A stretch of 64,000 nucleotides of DNA from Saprospiraceae bacterium (GCA_028282725.1 JANQHF010000058.1:1-64000); one strand, 5' to 3'; positions 37,039 to 46,034 are shown, numbered from the stretch's first letter. A program made the numbers and translations. Notes: generated by a model from the letters alone, not told the origin.

Positions 37039-38259
37039 CTAGCCGATCAAAATACCGGCAACAGATGCCGTGATCCAGGATGCAAGTGCTCCACCCACCA
37101 TTGCCTTCAAAGCAAGTTTGGCGATGTCCATCTTCCTGGAGGGAGCAATACCGCCAATGCCACCCATTTGAATACCTATCGATGCAAAATTGGCAAATCC
37201 GCACAAGGCATAACTTGCAATGATTGCCGTCCTGTCCGAAAGTGCATTTTCCGCTCTCAGGACGGCCAAATCTTTATATGCAATCAATTCCGTTAACGCG
37301 ATTTTCTCACCCAATAGTGTCCCAAGAGTATCCGCTTCATCCCACGGTGCTCCCATGGTCCAGGCAAGAGGTCTGAATATGAATCCGAATACATCGGCAA
37401 GTGTCGTGTCAAAAAACATCAGGATACTGTCAATCATAGCCACCATGGCAACAAAGGCAATCAACATGGCACCGACATTAGCGGCGAGTTTCAATCCGTC
37501 CGTTGCACCATCTCCCAATGCTTCCATTACATTATCAGAGGTTCTCTCAATATTGACTTTTAGCGTTCCTTTCGTTTCTGACTCTTCCATTTCAGGATAC
37601 ATGATTTTCGCGATAACAATGGCAGCGGGCGCACTCATAATGGATGCCGCCATAAGATGACCTGCTATTCCCGGGATATCGTACAGCATTGCAACGTAGA
37701 TCGCCATTACACCACCTGCAACTGTAGCAAATCCACCCACCATGATGGTCATGATCTCTGACTTGGTCATTCCCTTAATATATGGGCGTACCAATAGGGG
37801 GGCTTCGGTCTGGCCCACAAATATCGCCCCTACAACGCTTAGTGTTTCTGATCCACTCGTACCCATCGTCTTTTGAACACCCTTGGCTATCCATTTGACA
37901 ATAAATTGCATGATCCCCAGGTGATACAGGACGGCAATCAATGATGAGAAAAATATGATGGTTGGCAGGACACGCACGGCAAAATTCAATAATGGAGCCT
38001 CAACCTGGTTGGTTGAAAATGAGGCAAAGAGAAAATCCCCTCCCTTATCAGAAAAGGCGAGAAGCTTTTTGATCAAAACATCGAAGAATTCAAAGAAGGG
38101 TAGACCGATCGGTGTCTTTAAGATGAAAAGAGCAAATCCGATCTGAAGTATCAATCCCCACATTACTAATTTATAGTCGATTTTCTTTCGATTGTTGCTC
38201 ATTAAGAAGGCAATGCACAGCATGACGACTATGCCAATGAGTCCCGTAAAACGCTCCAT
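37039..38259 (-). CDS. Concentrative nucleoside transporter (CNT/NupC family)
   Basis: This 406-residue inner-membrane symporter moves nucleosides with sodium or protons. It has the CNT plan with about 10 helices and the conserved segments GLPFFEFF, VLPTIIFFSSLIAVLYHLG (about 89-107), VGQTEAPLLVRPYI (about 150-163), TVAGGVMAIY, and the C-terminal ALCGFANFASIGIQMGGIG. Length matches NupC. It is followed closely by the GH130 gene. No nucleosidase is adjacent, although a nucleoside-hydrolase-like gene occurs at 52 kb. Confidence 0.92.
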   Translation of the reverse strand: MERFTGLIGIVVMLCIAFLMSNNRKKIDYKLVMWGLILQIGFALFILKTPIGLPFFEFFDVLIKKLLAFSDKGGDFLFASFSTNQVEAPLLNFAVRVLPTIIFFSSLIAVLYHLGIMQFIVKWIAKGVQKTMGTSGSETLSVVGAIFVGQTEAPLLVRPYIKGMTKSEIMTIMVGGFATVAGGVMAIYVAMLYDIPGIAGHLMAASIMSAPAAIVIAKIMYPEMEESETKGTLKVNIERTSDNVMEALGDGATDGLKLAANVGAMLIAFVAMVAMIDSILMFFDTTLADVFGFIFRPLAWTMGAPWDEADTLGTLLGEKIALTELIAYKDLAVLRAENALSDRTAIIASYALCGFANFASIGIQMGGIGGIAPSRKMDIAKLALKAMVGGALASWITASVAGILIG

Positions 38260-38357
38260 AATGTGAAAGGGTCAGTTTGTGAATAAGAATGGAATATTGA
38301 GAAAATTATTTGAAGCGCCAAAAATTGTAACAAATAAGGTGACGCCTCTCTGTTGGA

Positions 38358-38879
38358 TCAATAAAACTTCTTATCAATGCTGAAGATGATATTGTTCTCG
38401 TCTTTTGGATCAATTCCACGCTCTACGTGATCTATGAGGTATCCTCCAATCTTCATCATTGCTCTTTGTGATCTGATATTGTCTCTGGCTACATAAAACA
38501 AGACTTCACCAACGCGATCAAGCGCATAATTGACCATCAGGCTTTTCATGGATCGATTGTATGTTCCTCCCCAATATGCAGGAGCCAGGAAAGACCAGCC
38601 GATTTCTATTTTATCCGGGTAATCGATGACCGGATAATATCGTGAGCTACCGATCATTTCATTCGTCTCTTTATCTACTATTACGACTGCTCCACCGCTT
38701 TGAAGCGATTCCCGGAAAAACTTCTTAAAACCCTCAACTTCACTTCTTTCTTTGGCAGGATGTTGTTCCCAAATTCGCTGGTCCGATGCAACTTTGTACA
38801 GGGATTCAAGATCATTGCCCAGAAGGGGCCGAATAATTATCAATTCATTCTCCAGATTTGGCTGCCAATATTGATCCAT
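38358..38879 (-). CDS. GNAT-family N-acetyltransferase (RimJ/RimL-like)
   Basis: This 173-residue protein has the GNAT fold of the RimL type: LIIRPLLGNDLESLYKVASD at the start, MIGSSRYYPV (about 70-79), IEIGWSFLAPAYWGGTYNR (about 91-109) and the later RAMMKIGGYLIDHVERG. Typical Bacteroidota members acetylate ribosomal proteins, antibiotics or small molecules; the substrate here is unknown. It is the third GNAT-like domain in the 38-41 kb block if the fusion gene nearby is counted. Confidence 0.85.
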   Translation of the reverse strand: MDQYWQPNLENELIIIRPLLGNDLESLYKVASDQRIWEQHPAKERSEVEGFKKFFRESLQSGGAVVIVDKETNEMIGSSRYYPVIDYPDKIEIGWSFLAPAYWGGTYNRSMKSLMVNYALDRVGEVLFYVARDNIRSQRAMMKIGGYLIDHVERGIDPKDENNIIFSIDKKFY

Positions 38880-38890
38880 TTATAATCTTT

Positions 38891-39592
38891 TTAAAATCGA
38901 GAATTTCCACGTTCTATCTTCCAGATTGGATGATCCAGTCCGTATTCCTTAAATACTTTCCGGGCTTCCTCCGTGGTCCATTTTTTCCAATCTTCATCGA
39001 GATGCTGTCCATACCATGACCGTGCAAATTCCCAAATTTTTTCAATAGGTTGAATATCGCCTTTTTTAATATTGCGTGTCGCACACCAATGGTCAATCTG
39101 TTCTTCATTTTCAAAAAATAACATCATGCTGCATGTGTAAATAACATTGTCCCAGGCCTTGCTCATCGGTATGGGAAAATGAACGAGCAGATCATTGTTT
39201 TGAATCTGGCCGTTTTTTATTTGGATCCGGACGGCTTTGTCCTCTCCGCCGATAGTTGTTGAAATGGTCAGGTCTTTATTTATTAATGAAGCCGCGCCCA
39301 AAGAACACCATGCGCAGTTACTCCACCAGCCTTGATTTTCCCCTCTTAAAAAGAAGTTGGTCGGGGCCAATGAAAAGGGATGAATAACCCAGATCTTATA
39401 AGAATTGGGGTGTAATACCAGACCGTGCTGCTCCTGAAGCATGTCGAGAGCCCTATTCATGCTCTCTTCAGAAGTATTAAAATAAGTGGTCAATTGGGCA
39501 TGAGCCGGTGCTATACCTTTATCAATTATTTCCTTCAGAATCACACTGTGCAGTAGTCCAAAGGGCACATTTGACGATTTGCTACTCTTCAT
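38891..39592 (-). CDS. MerB (alkylmercury lyase)-like protein
   Basis: With the ATG at 39592 the protein has 233 residues, close to MerB length; a longer upstream frame would overlap the next gene widely. Residues about 8-72 form a winged-helix-like part (FGLLHSVILKEIIDKGIAPA). The catalytic region matches MerB: WWSNCAWCSLGAA with Cys96, and IYTCSMMLFFENEEQ with Cys154. In MerB a Cys pair with Asp99 cleaves the carbon-mercury bond; here Gly99 stands in place of the Asp. Organomercury lyase activity is therefore doubtful. There is no merR, merA or merT nearby. It overlaps the upstream gene by 11 nt. Confidence 0.72.
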   Translation of the reverse strand: MKSSKSSNVPFGLLHSVILKEIIDKGIAPAHAQLTTYFNTSEESMNRALDMLQEQHGLVLHPNSYKIWVIHPFSLAPTNFFLRGENQGWWSNCAWCSLGAASLINKDLTISTTIGGEDKAVRIQIKNGQIQNNDLLVHFPIPMSKAWDNVIYTCSMMLFFENEEQIDHWCATRNIKKGDIQPIEKIWEFARSWYGQHLDEDWKKWTTEEARKVFKEYGLDHPIWKIERGNSRF

Positions 39593-40733
39593 AAAATTCC
39601 GGAGGATATTCAACCATTCCTTCAATTGAATCCAATGCGCCCGGTTGAAGTTCGAATGCCATGCAGTAGGCATCATCGGCTTCAAACGGAAATTTAATTC
39701 CAAATTCGGATGCTTTCCGATATCCAAATCTTGGATAGTATGAATCATGACCAATCAGGACTACAGAAGTATATCCTGACTTTTTTGCCAATTTGTGTGC
39801 ATAATTGATCAGCAAGCTTCCTATTCCCTTATTTTGAAAATCGGGAAGCACAGAAATTGGGGCCAGCGATAGCACCGTAGAATTTTGATCTTCATTGATC
39901 ACGGCAACCTTGCTCAACAAGATATGTCCGACAATTTGCTCTTTGAGACATGCAACCAGTGAAAGCTGAGGCACAAATGCTCTGGATTTTCTTAACCTCC
40001 TCACCAAAAAATGCTCCGTATGATCACTTTTCACATTCTTTTCAAAGGCACGCTCTATGACATTTTCCACAATACGATAATCATCGATCAGCTCTTGTCT
40101 AATCGTGATTTCATCCGTCAATTTGGGCTGTGTCCCGTGTGATAATTCTTGCAATAATTCATTTGCAGTTCTGATTTCAGCGAATTCCCCAAACAAACTA
40201 GCCAGGGTAATCTCATGCACCGATTCAGAGGAATATCTGGTCCCATTTGGGCCAAGCCGATCGAAGGTTGCGGTAGCATCAGAGACCACGATTGTCCGGA
40301 ATCCAAGATTCGCAGACATTCGGGCAGTGGATGATACGCAGTGATTGGTTGTGAGGCCGGCGACTACCACAGTCCGGATATTTCGATCCTCAAGTTCATC
40401 GCGCAATCCTGTCCCGATAAAGGCGGAGTTTACACTTTTAATAATGACCTGCTCGTCTGCCAGGGGAGCTACTTCATCCTTAATAGCAAACCCCGGTTTA
40501 CTGGCATGAAGGGGTGACTCAGGATTCAGGGAGCTGTGCTGAATATGAAAAACAGGGAGATGGAGCCTCCGCCAGTTGACTAAAAGATACACACAATTCT
40601 CTTCTGCATTACGATTATTTCTGTTTCCCCCATAATATTCTTCTTCATCAAGTCCTTTTTGAATATCAACGAGGAGCAGAGCGGGTTTTTCGCGCACTAA
40701 TTTCACAGGACAAATGTAAGATGCATATTTCAA
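39582..40733 (-). CDS. Isochorismatase-like hydrolase fused to a GNAT acetyltransferase
   Basis: This 383-residue protein joins two domains. Residues about 1-200 are a cysteine hydrolase: KPALLLVDIQKGL (catalytic Asp at about 23), VIIKSVNSAFIGTGL (catalytic Lys) and VVVAGLTTNHCVSSTARM (nucleophile Cys). Residues about 205-383 are a GNAT domain with LSLAPISVLPDFQNKGIGS (acetyl-CoA loop) and SVVLIGHDSYYPRFGYRKA. The isochorismatase family hydrolyses nicotinamide, carbamate or vinyl-ether substrates. A coupled deamidation-acetylation is possible but unproved. The reading frame is continuous, so this is not a frameshift artefact. It precedes the MerB-like gene and overlaps it. Confidence 0.82.
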   Translation of the reverse strand: MKYASYICPVKLVREKPALLLVDIQKGLDEEEYYGGNRNNRNAEENCVYLLVNWRRLHLPVFHIQHSSLNPESPLHASKPGFAIKDEVAPLADEQVIIKSVNSAFIGTGLRDELEDRNIRTVVVAGLTTNHCVSSTARMSANLGFRTIVVSDATATFDRLGPNGTRYSSESVHEITLASLFGEFAEIRTANELLQELSHGTQPKLTDEITIRQELIDDYRIVENVIERAFEKNVKSDHTEHFLVRRLRKSRAFVPQLSLVACLKEQIVGHILLSKVAVINEDQNSTVLSLAPISVLPDFQNKGIGSLLINYAHKLAKKSGYTSVVLIGHDSYYPRFGYRKASEFGIKFPFEADDAYCMAFELQPGALDSIEGMVEYPPEFYEE

Positions 40734-40835
40734 TCAATTCATCTCAACCGGATAAGTAGCAAGGTGATAAGGAATTATGATAAGAAGATGTCAAAGGAAA
40801 ATACGCGTTGATCTAAAGGTCCTATGTGCTTATTA

Positions 40836-41325
40836 TCATTCAAAGAATTGGAGGCAATTGCCATCCGGATCCAATATGATGAACATTTTTTCGGGAGCCT
40901 TTATCGGTGACTACATTTCCACGAAAGCTTACTTTTCTATTTTTTAATTCATCATACCAACTTTCAAAGTGCTCAATATGGAAATCAAGTATGAAAAATC
41001 CATTGACGAAATTGCTTCCGGGGAAAATTGCTTTCAAAGTATCCGGGGTTAGTGAATTTTGAACCAGGATCAATTCTTATCTAAAATCTATATACTCCAG
41101 GTTGGCCTGAGAAAAACTTTGAGTAATTGTAGGTACCTGGACAGAAGTACATCCAAAGATATCGGCATACCATTTTCTTGAGCGAATCAAATTCTCCATA
41201 ATGATTACGGCAAAACCCATGGCAGGCTGATCAATTTTTTGATCCTGCGCGCTCGCTGAACAGAATTGAAATAAACAACAGATGATGCAGGTGATTTTGA
41301 ATAGTGATTTCAAATGCTCACTCAT
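40836..41325 (-). pseudogene. VOC (glyoxalase-like) family protein with a nonsense codon and a frameshift
   Basis: From MSEHLK at 41325 the frame gives a signal peptide (IICCLFQFCSASAQ) and a VOC start (MGFAVIIMENLIRSRKWYAD, SQANLEYIDFR). An in-frame TAA at 41077-41079 then interrupts it, and the same frame resumes as LVQNSLTPDT, FFILDFHIEHFESWYDELKN. Near 40886-40895, next to an A6/C3 run, a one-base shift is needed: the shifted frame ends MFIILDPDGNCLQFFE and stops at 40836. Two independent lesions make this a real pseudogene or a region of poor sequence. VOC enzymes bind a metal and act on small ligands. Confidence 0.78.
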
Positions 41326-41359
41326 TACCTTTTCAAATTTTGATGATGTATTGGAAGAG

Positions 41360-41890
41360 TCATAGATTGGAACGATCGTCAAGAACAGAATGAAGGCCCT
41401 GAATGCTATCAAGATGGTGATCATCGTGCTCTGCCACAAAATAAACCAGATCCCTTATCCGCATCGGTTTCTTCAGTCTTGGATGTAGAGAAGATCTTAA
41501 AATATCCGACTCTAGTAAGGAGTCCAATTCGTTCAGCAACAATTGACGGTTGTCAGAAAATCGATTGAGAAGGCATTCCGCGGAATGATCATTGTGATTG
41601 GTCTCATGAGTTTTCTTATTTTCGAGATCTGCAGCCCTCATCTCTTGCTTGTTCTCCATAATATCGCGAATTCGACCCAGCCAAAGTGGCTCTAAATCCC
41701 AGAGGTGTCCTATATGTTCCTTGATCGACCACTTCTGAAGATGTTGGACATCATGGTATTGTTCGGGAATTTCGGCTAATAGTGTTCCCAATCGCTCCGG
41801 GGTGTGTCGAATTCGATCTAGAGAATTCTGGTAATCATTATCAGCTGCAGCAAAATTGAATATTCTTTTGAACCAAATTTTATCCTTCAT
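41360..41890 (-). CDS. DinB-family (DinB/YfiT) metal-binding protein
   Basis: This 176-residue protein has the DinB four-helix fold with its His triad: SIKEHIGHLWDLEPLW (about 55-70, His59 and His62) and FVAEHDDHHLDSIQGL (about 151-166). DinB proteins include thiol-dependent transferases and proteins of unknown activity. This one should not be confused with DNA polymerase IV (dinB) at 61.7 kb, which is unrelated. It is followed at once by the broken VOC gene. Confidence 0.82.
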   Translation of the reverse strand: MKDKIWFKRIFNFAAADNDYQNSLDRIRHTPERLGTLLAEIPEQYHDVQHLQKWSIKEHIGHLWDLEPLWLGRIRDIMENKQEMRAADLENKKTHETNHNDHSAECLLNRFSDNRQLLLNELDSLLESDILRSSLHPRLKKPMRIRDLVYFVAEHDDHHLDSIQGLHSVLDDRSNL

Positions 41891-41919
41891 ATCTGAAACA
41901 ATCCTTGATTGTCAAAAGA

Positions 41920-42297
41920 CTATTGTGTACCTGACATGTGGAGTTTCCTGTCTTCGCTGATCGTTCCTTCGATATTGTAATAGGCGACAATCTCTTTGAT
42001 CAATCCATTTTCGGGGTAATACCATTCACTCACATCCTGGGTAAAATTATCCTGAATGGCTGTATAGCGTACACATGCCCTTTTATTTTCGAAGATTTGA
42101 TCATGAATTTCAAATTTGTGTCCCAGAAACTTATCCTTATTGGCTGCAACAAGATCGATGTACGTGTCCTTACCAGATATCACACCATAAGGGCTTGTAT
42201 GTTTAAAATCTCCAGTGATTGGTAGATTATAAAAGTCACCAACTTCCCATTTTTGAAACCAGTCGTGAACCAAATCCTGCAAAATCATTTTTGACAT
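41920..42297 (-). CDS. NTF2-like / SnoaL-like small protein
   Basis: This 125-residue cone-shaped fold protein has the pattern of the nuclear transport factor 2-like superfamily: a helical start (LQDLVHDWFQKWEVGDFYNL), HTSPYGVISGKDTYIDLVA and the strands FEIHDQIFENKRACVRYTAIQ. A second Met (residue 4) is an alternative start. Function is not predictable. It is 10 nt downstream of the WD40 gene and probably in one transcript with it. Confidence 0.72.
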   Translation of the reverse strand: MSKMILQDLVHDWFQKWEVGDFYNLPITGDFKHTSPYGVISGKDTYIDLVAANKDKFLGHKFEIHDQIFENKRACVRYTAIQDNFTQDVSEWYYPENGLIKEIVAYYNIEGTISEDRKLHMSGTQ

Positions 42298-42306
42298 TGT
42301 TAATTC

Positions 42307-43275
42307 CTAATACTCAATTTGTTTGATCATAGACAATTCGTTGTCTACGATAAATATTTGCCCCCTCCCGCTCGTAGCCACAAGTTGATCGCCGGATGGA
42401 TGCCAGTCAATGCCCCAAAGGAAGCTTTGAAAGGATCGTTCATTCAACAGTTTACCTTCAGGGGACCAAATCCTTAAGGCGTCACTGGCAGTGGCTAAAA
42501 ATTTGCCATTCTCAGACCATCTTAAATTCCTGTATGGTCCTGTACTTTCATCGCTGTCCAAAATTAAATTACCTGATTCATCCCAAAATTGCAACAGAGG
42601 GCTCAGGTTGAAATCAAAATCACCATAATCCCCCGTTACAAAAAAATCACCTCGTGGGTGCCATTCAACACTGAGCAGGAGCACCTCGGCCGGCCTGGGT
42701 TGGATGCGCTTTATAGATTTGTTGTCGAGGTTGATAATCTCTATATGGCTTCCTATCGTCACCAGCACGTTTTTAAATGGATGCCAACTAAGGCCCGTAA
42801 TGGACTTTTGTTGTGTCTCCATCCGCTCTAAAAGCTGGCCCTCATTTGAAAATACAGAAAGTTCACCTTCCCCTTCACCTATGGCCAAAACGGAGCCATC
42901 ACTATTCCAGCCAAGTCCACGACCGCCATTCACTTCCAAAGATGTCAAGTCTCCCGAATCCTGATCATAAAGGATCGGATGAAATTGAGGATCTTCCCGA
43001 TCATCTCTGAACTGTCGGAGTACTGCCAATCTTGATGTTAAAGGGTGCCATTTGACCTTTGTAATGGTATGCAACATCGGAATGTTTATGGAAGAATAAT
43101 CGGATACAGTTATAATCTTTAGAGTATCATAATTTCCACCAACAGCAATCTTACTTCCATTTGGACTCCAGTCGGCAGTCCAAATGAGTTGTTCAAATTT
43201 ATCTTCCATTATGGAAGCGGGTCCACAGCTGTACACGAGGATGAGAGGGATGAGTAAAAGACGTAGTCTGGTCAC
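42307..43275 (-). CDS. WD40-repeat lipoprotein
   Basis: This 322-residue protein starts with a lipoprotein signal (LLLIPLILVYSC, Cys17). The rest is a seven-bladed-type beta propeller with repeated W-x-P/H motifs: IWTADWSPNGSKIAVGG, VKWHPLTSRLAVL, GLGWNSDGSVLAIG, GLSWHPFKNVLVTIG, VEWHPRGDFFVTGD, LRWSENGKFLATA and GIDWHPSGDQLVATS. Each blade of about 40 residues is complete. Such proteins act as binding platforms. No partner is evident from the neighbours, and it stands before the NTF2-like gene. Confidence 0.85.
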   Translation of the reverse strand: MTRLRLLLIPLILVYSCGPASIMEDKFEQLIWTADWSPNGSKIAVGGNYDTLKIITVSDYSSINIPMLHTITKVKWHPLTSRLAVLRQFRDDREDPQFHPILYDQDSGDLTSLEVNGGRGLGWNSDGSVLAIGEGEGELSVFSNEGQLLERMETQQKSITGLSWHPFKNVLVTIGSHIEIINLDNKSIKRIQPRPAEVLLLSVEWHPRGDFFVTGDYGDFDFNLSPLLQFWDESGNLILDSDESTGPYRNLRWSENGKFLATASDALRIWSPEGKLLNERSFQSFLWGIDWHPSGDQLVATSGRGQIFIVDNELSMIKQIEY

Positions 43276-43306
43276 CTTACTATTTGGATTGAATATTAAA
43301 AACGTC

Positions 43307-44158
43307 TTATGTTTTTTCGAATATCAATATATCCTGAAAATAAAGTCCCGGCTGTTCTTTCCAGTTACCGGGATAGTATTCAATTTTTTTGAGCCCTGTA
43401 TCTTTTGACATTTTTTGGAGACCGGCGGGTTTGATCCCAATGGCTTCTTCAGGATACTTTGTCCAACGGGGTGTATACCAATGATCTGATTCATATGCTT
43501 TTTGGTCAAAAACCCATAAAGACTGGTTGGTACTGTGAAACCTACCTTGTGCATTTTGTCTTGTCGCCAACGAATCATCATATCGGTCATCCAGATAAAA
43601 CATTGTAATGATCGCTTTTCCTCCCACTTTCAAAACCCTGTCTATTTCTTGGAAATAATATCGCCCATGGTCTTCCCTCAGATGAGTCCATACCGAAAGA
43701 GCTGTAACCAGGTCTTTGGATCGATCTTTTATCTCCCAGGGAATGAGGTTTTGGTTTTGCATTTGAGCATACGACGGATTGACAAGATCTATATGCGAGA
43801 ATTGATAATTATCCATTTTGAAATGAGATGAACAAAAGTCAATATCCGTGCGATTCACATCGATCCCCTGGTATGAGCCTTTGCGAATAAATGGTTCGGC
43901 GGCAATACCCAATAATCCTGTTCCACATCCAATATCAAGAACGTCAACCTGGTCGGCATTTGTCAAATTCTGATGGATCAGGGTCTGGAATATACCGATG
44001 ACATGTGCCCACTCGGCATATGAAATTTTTCCTCCCCGTCTGTTTTTAAATCCCGGTATGAGGTGTAAATTTTTTGTACGTCTGATTTTTCTTTTATCGA
44101 AATACAGATACACTCTGTCCAATAAGCTGAAGAGACTATCATTGATAGGCTTTATCAT
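43307..44158 (-). CDS. Class I SAM-dependent methyltransferase
   Basis: This 283-residue protein has a Rossmann methyltransferase core: motif I VLDIGCGTGLLGIAAE (about 78-93), YQGIDVNRTDIDF (motif II) and ALSVWTHLREDHGRYYFQEIDRVLK (motif III/IV region). An N-terminal extension of about 70 residues rich in Lys and Arg precedes the core. The substrate is unknown. It is a single gene between the WD40 gene and a 320-nt gap. Confidence 0.82.
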   Translation of the reverse strand: MIKPINDSLFSLLDRVYLYFDKRKIRRTKNLHLIPGFKNRRGGKISYAEWAHVIGIFQTLIHQNLTNADQVDVLDIGCGTGLLGIAAEPFIRKGSYQGIDVNRTDIDFCSSHFKMDNYQFSHIDLVNPSYAQMQNQNLIPWEIKDRSKDLVTALSVWTHLREDHGRYYFQEIDRVLKVGGKAIITMFYLDDRYDDSLATRQNAQGRFHSTNQSLWVFDQKAYESDHWYTPRWTKYPEEAIGIKPAGLQKMSKDTGLKKIEYYPGNWKEQPGLYFQDILIFEKT

Positions 44159-44478
44159 AAAAAATTCGCTGAAGTTAAAAAGACAAGAACTAAGATAAAC
44201 CTTAATACTGCATGTTTAGGTGAGCTGCTATAGACAAAAGCAGGTCGATTTGCAGTGTCAAATTATGGATTTGCCTTTAATATTTGAGATGTAAACAATC
44301 ATTTATGATGATGCTCGCGCAATCCTTTCGACTTCCTTTCAATTGCTCACTCCGGATGATAGTTCGGCAATTTTCTCGATGCGGCTGGTCAGGGTTTTGT
44401 CCGTTCTTCCATCATTTAATAAATATACAGAACAGGAGGTTCAATTCGTCAGAAGAGAATTGATAGCTGGATCCCCTT
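44159..44478. other. Gap of about 320 bp with no supported gene
   Basis: No convincing reading frame, hairpin or repeat stands out. A plus-strand frame at 44343-44552 shows no recognisable family and overlaps the next gene, so it is not called. Confidence 0.4.
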
Positions 44479-44955
44479 TCAATACAGTCCGTCGGTTGTC
44501 CCTTCCTTCCAATCCAGGTTCATTTTCCTCCTCAAACCGATCAGGATCATAATGCAGATGAATAACATTGATAGTGAAAGAGAAATCAACAGGAAAGTAA
44601 CAAGACCTTCGATGAAGGGTGGACCTTCCTGACCTTCGGCAGCAATGGTCAAGTCTTTCCCGGCATTAAATATGGCGGCTATCAGGATGCCCAACCAATT
44701 TGCAAAAGTGCCATAGATAGCCAGCCAGAAAGTCACTTTGAGCCAGGTTCGGGATAAAATCAACTTATGCCAGATCAGACCCAAAATGATCAAAAACATT
44801 CCATTCATAACTCCTTCGAGATGACTGGAGAGACCCATCCTTGGATTCGCCATCAACGGAATAAAAAGTCCAACGAACAGACCCAATAAGAACAGTAATA
44901 CACCAAAGAATATGAATTGATCTGATTGTTTTTTTTGCAAAATTGAAATTTCCAT
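44479..44955 (-). CDS. Hydroxylaminobenzene mutase-like membrane protein
   Basis: This 158-residue, four-helix membrane protein carries ANPRMGLSSHLEGVMNGMFLIILG (about 36-59, given here as RMGLSSHLEGVMNG), the hallmark of hydroxylaminobenzene mutase (HabA/HabB) and its relatives. In nitrobenzene degraders HAB mutase rearranges hydroxylaminobenzene to aminophenol. In a Bacteroidota genome without other nitroaromatic genes the real substrate is uncertain. The remaining helices are at about 15-36, 70-98 and 120-143. Confidence 0.7.
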   Translation of the reverse strand: MEISILQKKQSDQFIFFGVLLFLLGLFVGLFIPLMANPRMGLSSHLEGVMNGMFLIILGLIWHKLILSRTWLKVTFWLAIYGTFANWLGILIAAIFNAGKDLTIAAEGQEGPPFIEGLVTFLLISLSLSMLFICIMILIGLRRKMNLDWKEGTTDGLY

Positions 44956-45191
44956 TATTGAGTAGATATTTAATGAGCAATTGATCAGGCTAATCTACTT
45001 GAATTGTGTTGGAAAGATCTTAACAAAGATGTCATTAGTCGTGGTTATTGTTCTCTTATTCCAAAAAGTTTCCTGTACTCAGTGCTGTCACTCTCTTGTG
45101 GTAGAGGATTGGACACTCGGACCTTCTAGTTACAGGACATCATGAAAAAAGGATTTGGAAAATATTTCTTTGGAATTTACTAATATTTGGG

Positions 45192-46034
45192 TTGTTCAAA
45201 GCATATCAATTCTACGGTCCATACCAGGAGAATCAGAGGAGGGCGGCATATTATGAAAACCTGGTGGATACATCTTCTCCTGGTGTTACGGTGCTCCGGG
45301 ATTCCATTTTAATTGACTATCAGGATGACAAGCGTACGATTCATATCTATGTTCCGCCAGATTATGATAGGGACTCTTCAAAGCGCTTTCCGGTTCTTTA
45401 TTTTCTCGATGGAGAATCGTCTTTTAATGACCTTGAAAATATGGGTCCCGAATGGCAAATTGACGAAGTCATCAATGAAGCCTATGAAAGAAGTCAACCG
45501 ACGGCTATGGTCGTAGGGACCAACCAGGCAGAAGACAGAGATGCCGGGTACACACCTTTTATTAATGAGGACAATCCGCAAGCTCATGGAGCCCAGTTTG
45601 CAGAGTGGGTGTCAAATGATCTCAAGACATGGATTGATTCCAATTATCGAAGTCGGCCGGAACCTGGATCTACAACAATAGGAGGGATTTCAAGAAGCGG
45701 CATGATGGCTCATTATATGTTGATGGCCCATCCCGATGTGTTTGGTGGAGCAGTGATCCAATCTCCTGCAATGTGGGTGGATGATGATCGTCTGATGGCC
45801 ATGGACATTCCAGCATCACAATTGAAGGAAAAGAATATTTTTATCAGTGTTGGGGAACATGAAGGTAGAATTATGATCCCTCATGCTAAAGACATTTATA
45901 AAAAGTTCAAGGAATCAGGTATGGGTGAGGATCAATTAAGATTTGAAATCATTCCGAAAGAAGGGCATTGGCATCTGACGTGGCGTAAGTCATTTGCCCT
46001 GGCCTATCCGTGGTTGATGGGGATTGAAAATTAA
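45192..46034 (+). CDS. Esterase D-like alpha/beta hydrolase with a probable frameshift at its start
   Basis: The 280-codon frame is a putative esterase of the Fes/FrsA/EsteraseD type: RTIHIYVPPDYDRDSSKRFPVLYFLDGE (about 40-68; key PVLYFLDGE), the nucleophile elbow GGISRSGMMAHYML (about 166-179), ISVGEHEG (about 218-225) and the catalytic His near KEGHWHLTWRK. It begins with a TTG that makes no sense as a signal start. Upstream, ATG at 45142 is followed by six A; with seven A the frame would give MKKRIWKIFLWNLLIFGLFK, a proper membrane anchor joined to this domain. So the start is either indel-damaged or misread. Confidence 0.75.
   Translation: MFKAYQFYGPYQENQRRAAYYENLVDTSSPGVTVLRDSILIDYQDDKRTIHIYVPPDYDRDSSKRFPVLYFLDGESSFNDLENMGPEWQIDEVINEAYERSQPTAMVVGTNQAEDRDAGYTPFINEDNPQAHGAQFAEWVSNDLKTWIDSNYRSRPEPGSTTIGGISRSGMMAHYMLMAHPDVFGGAVIQSPAMWVDDDRLMAMDIPASQLKEKNIFISVGEHEGRIMIPHAKDIYKKFKESGMGEDQLRFEIIPKEGHWHLTWRKSFALAYPWLMGIEN

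Noticed and set aside
44343..44552. Plus-strand frame of 69 codons in the 44.2-44.5 kb gap
   Set aside because: It overlaps the end of the membrane protein gene and shows no family or initiation signal.
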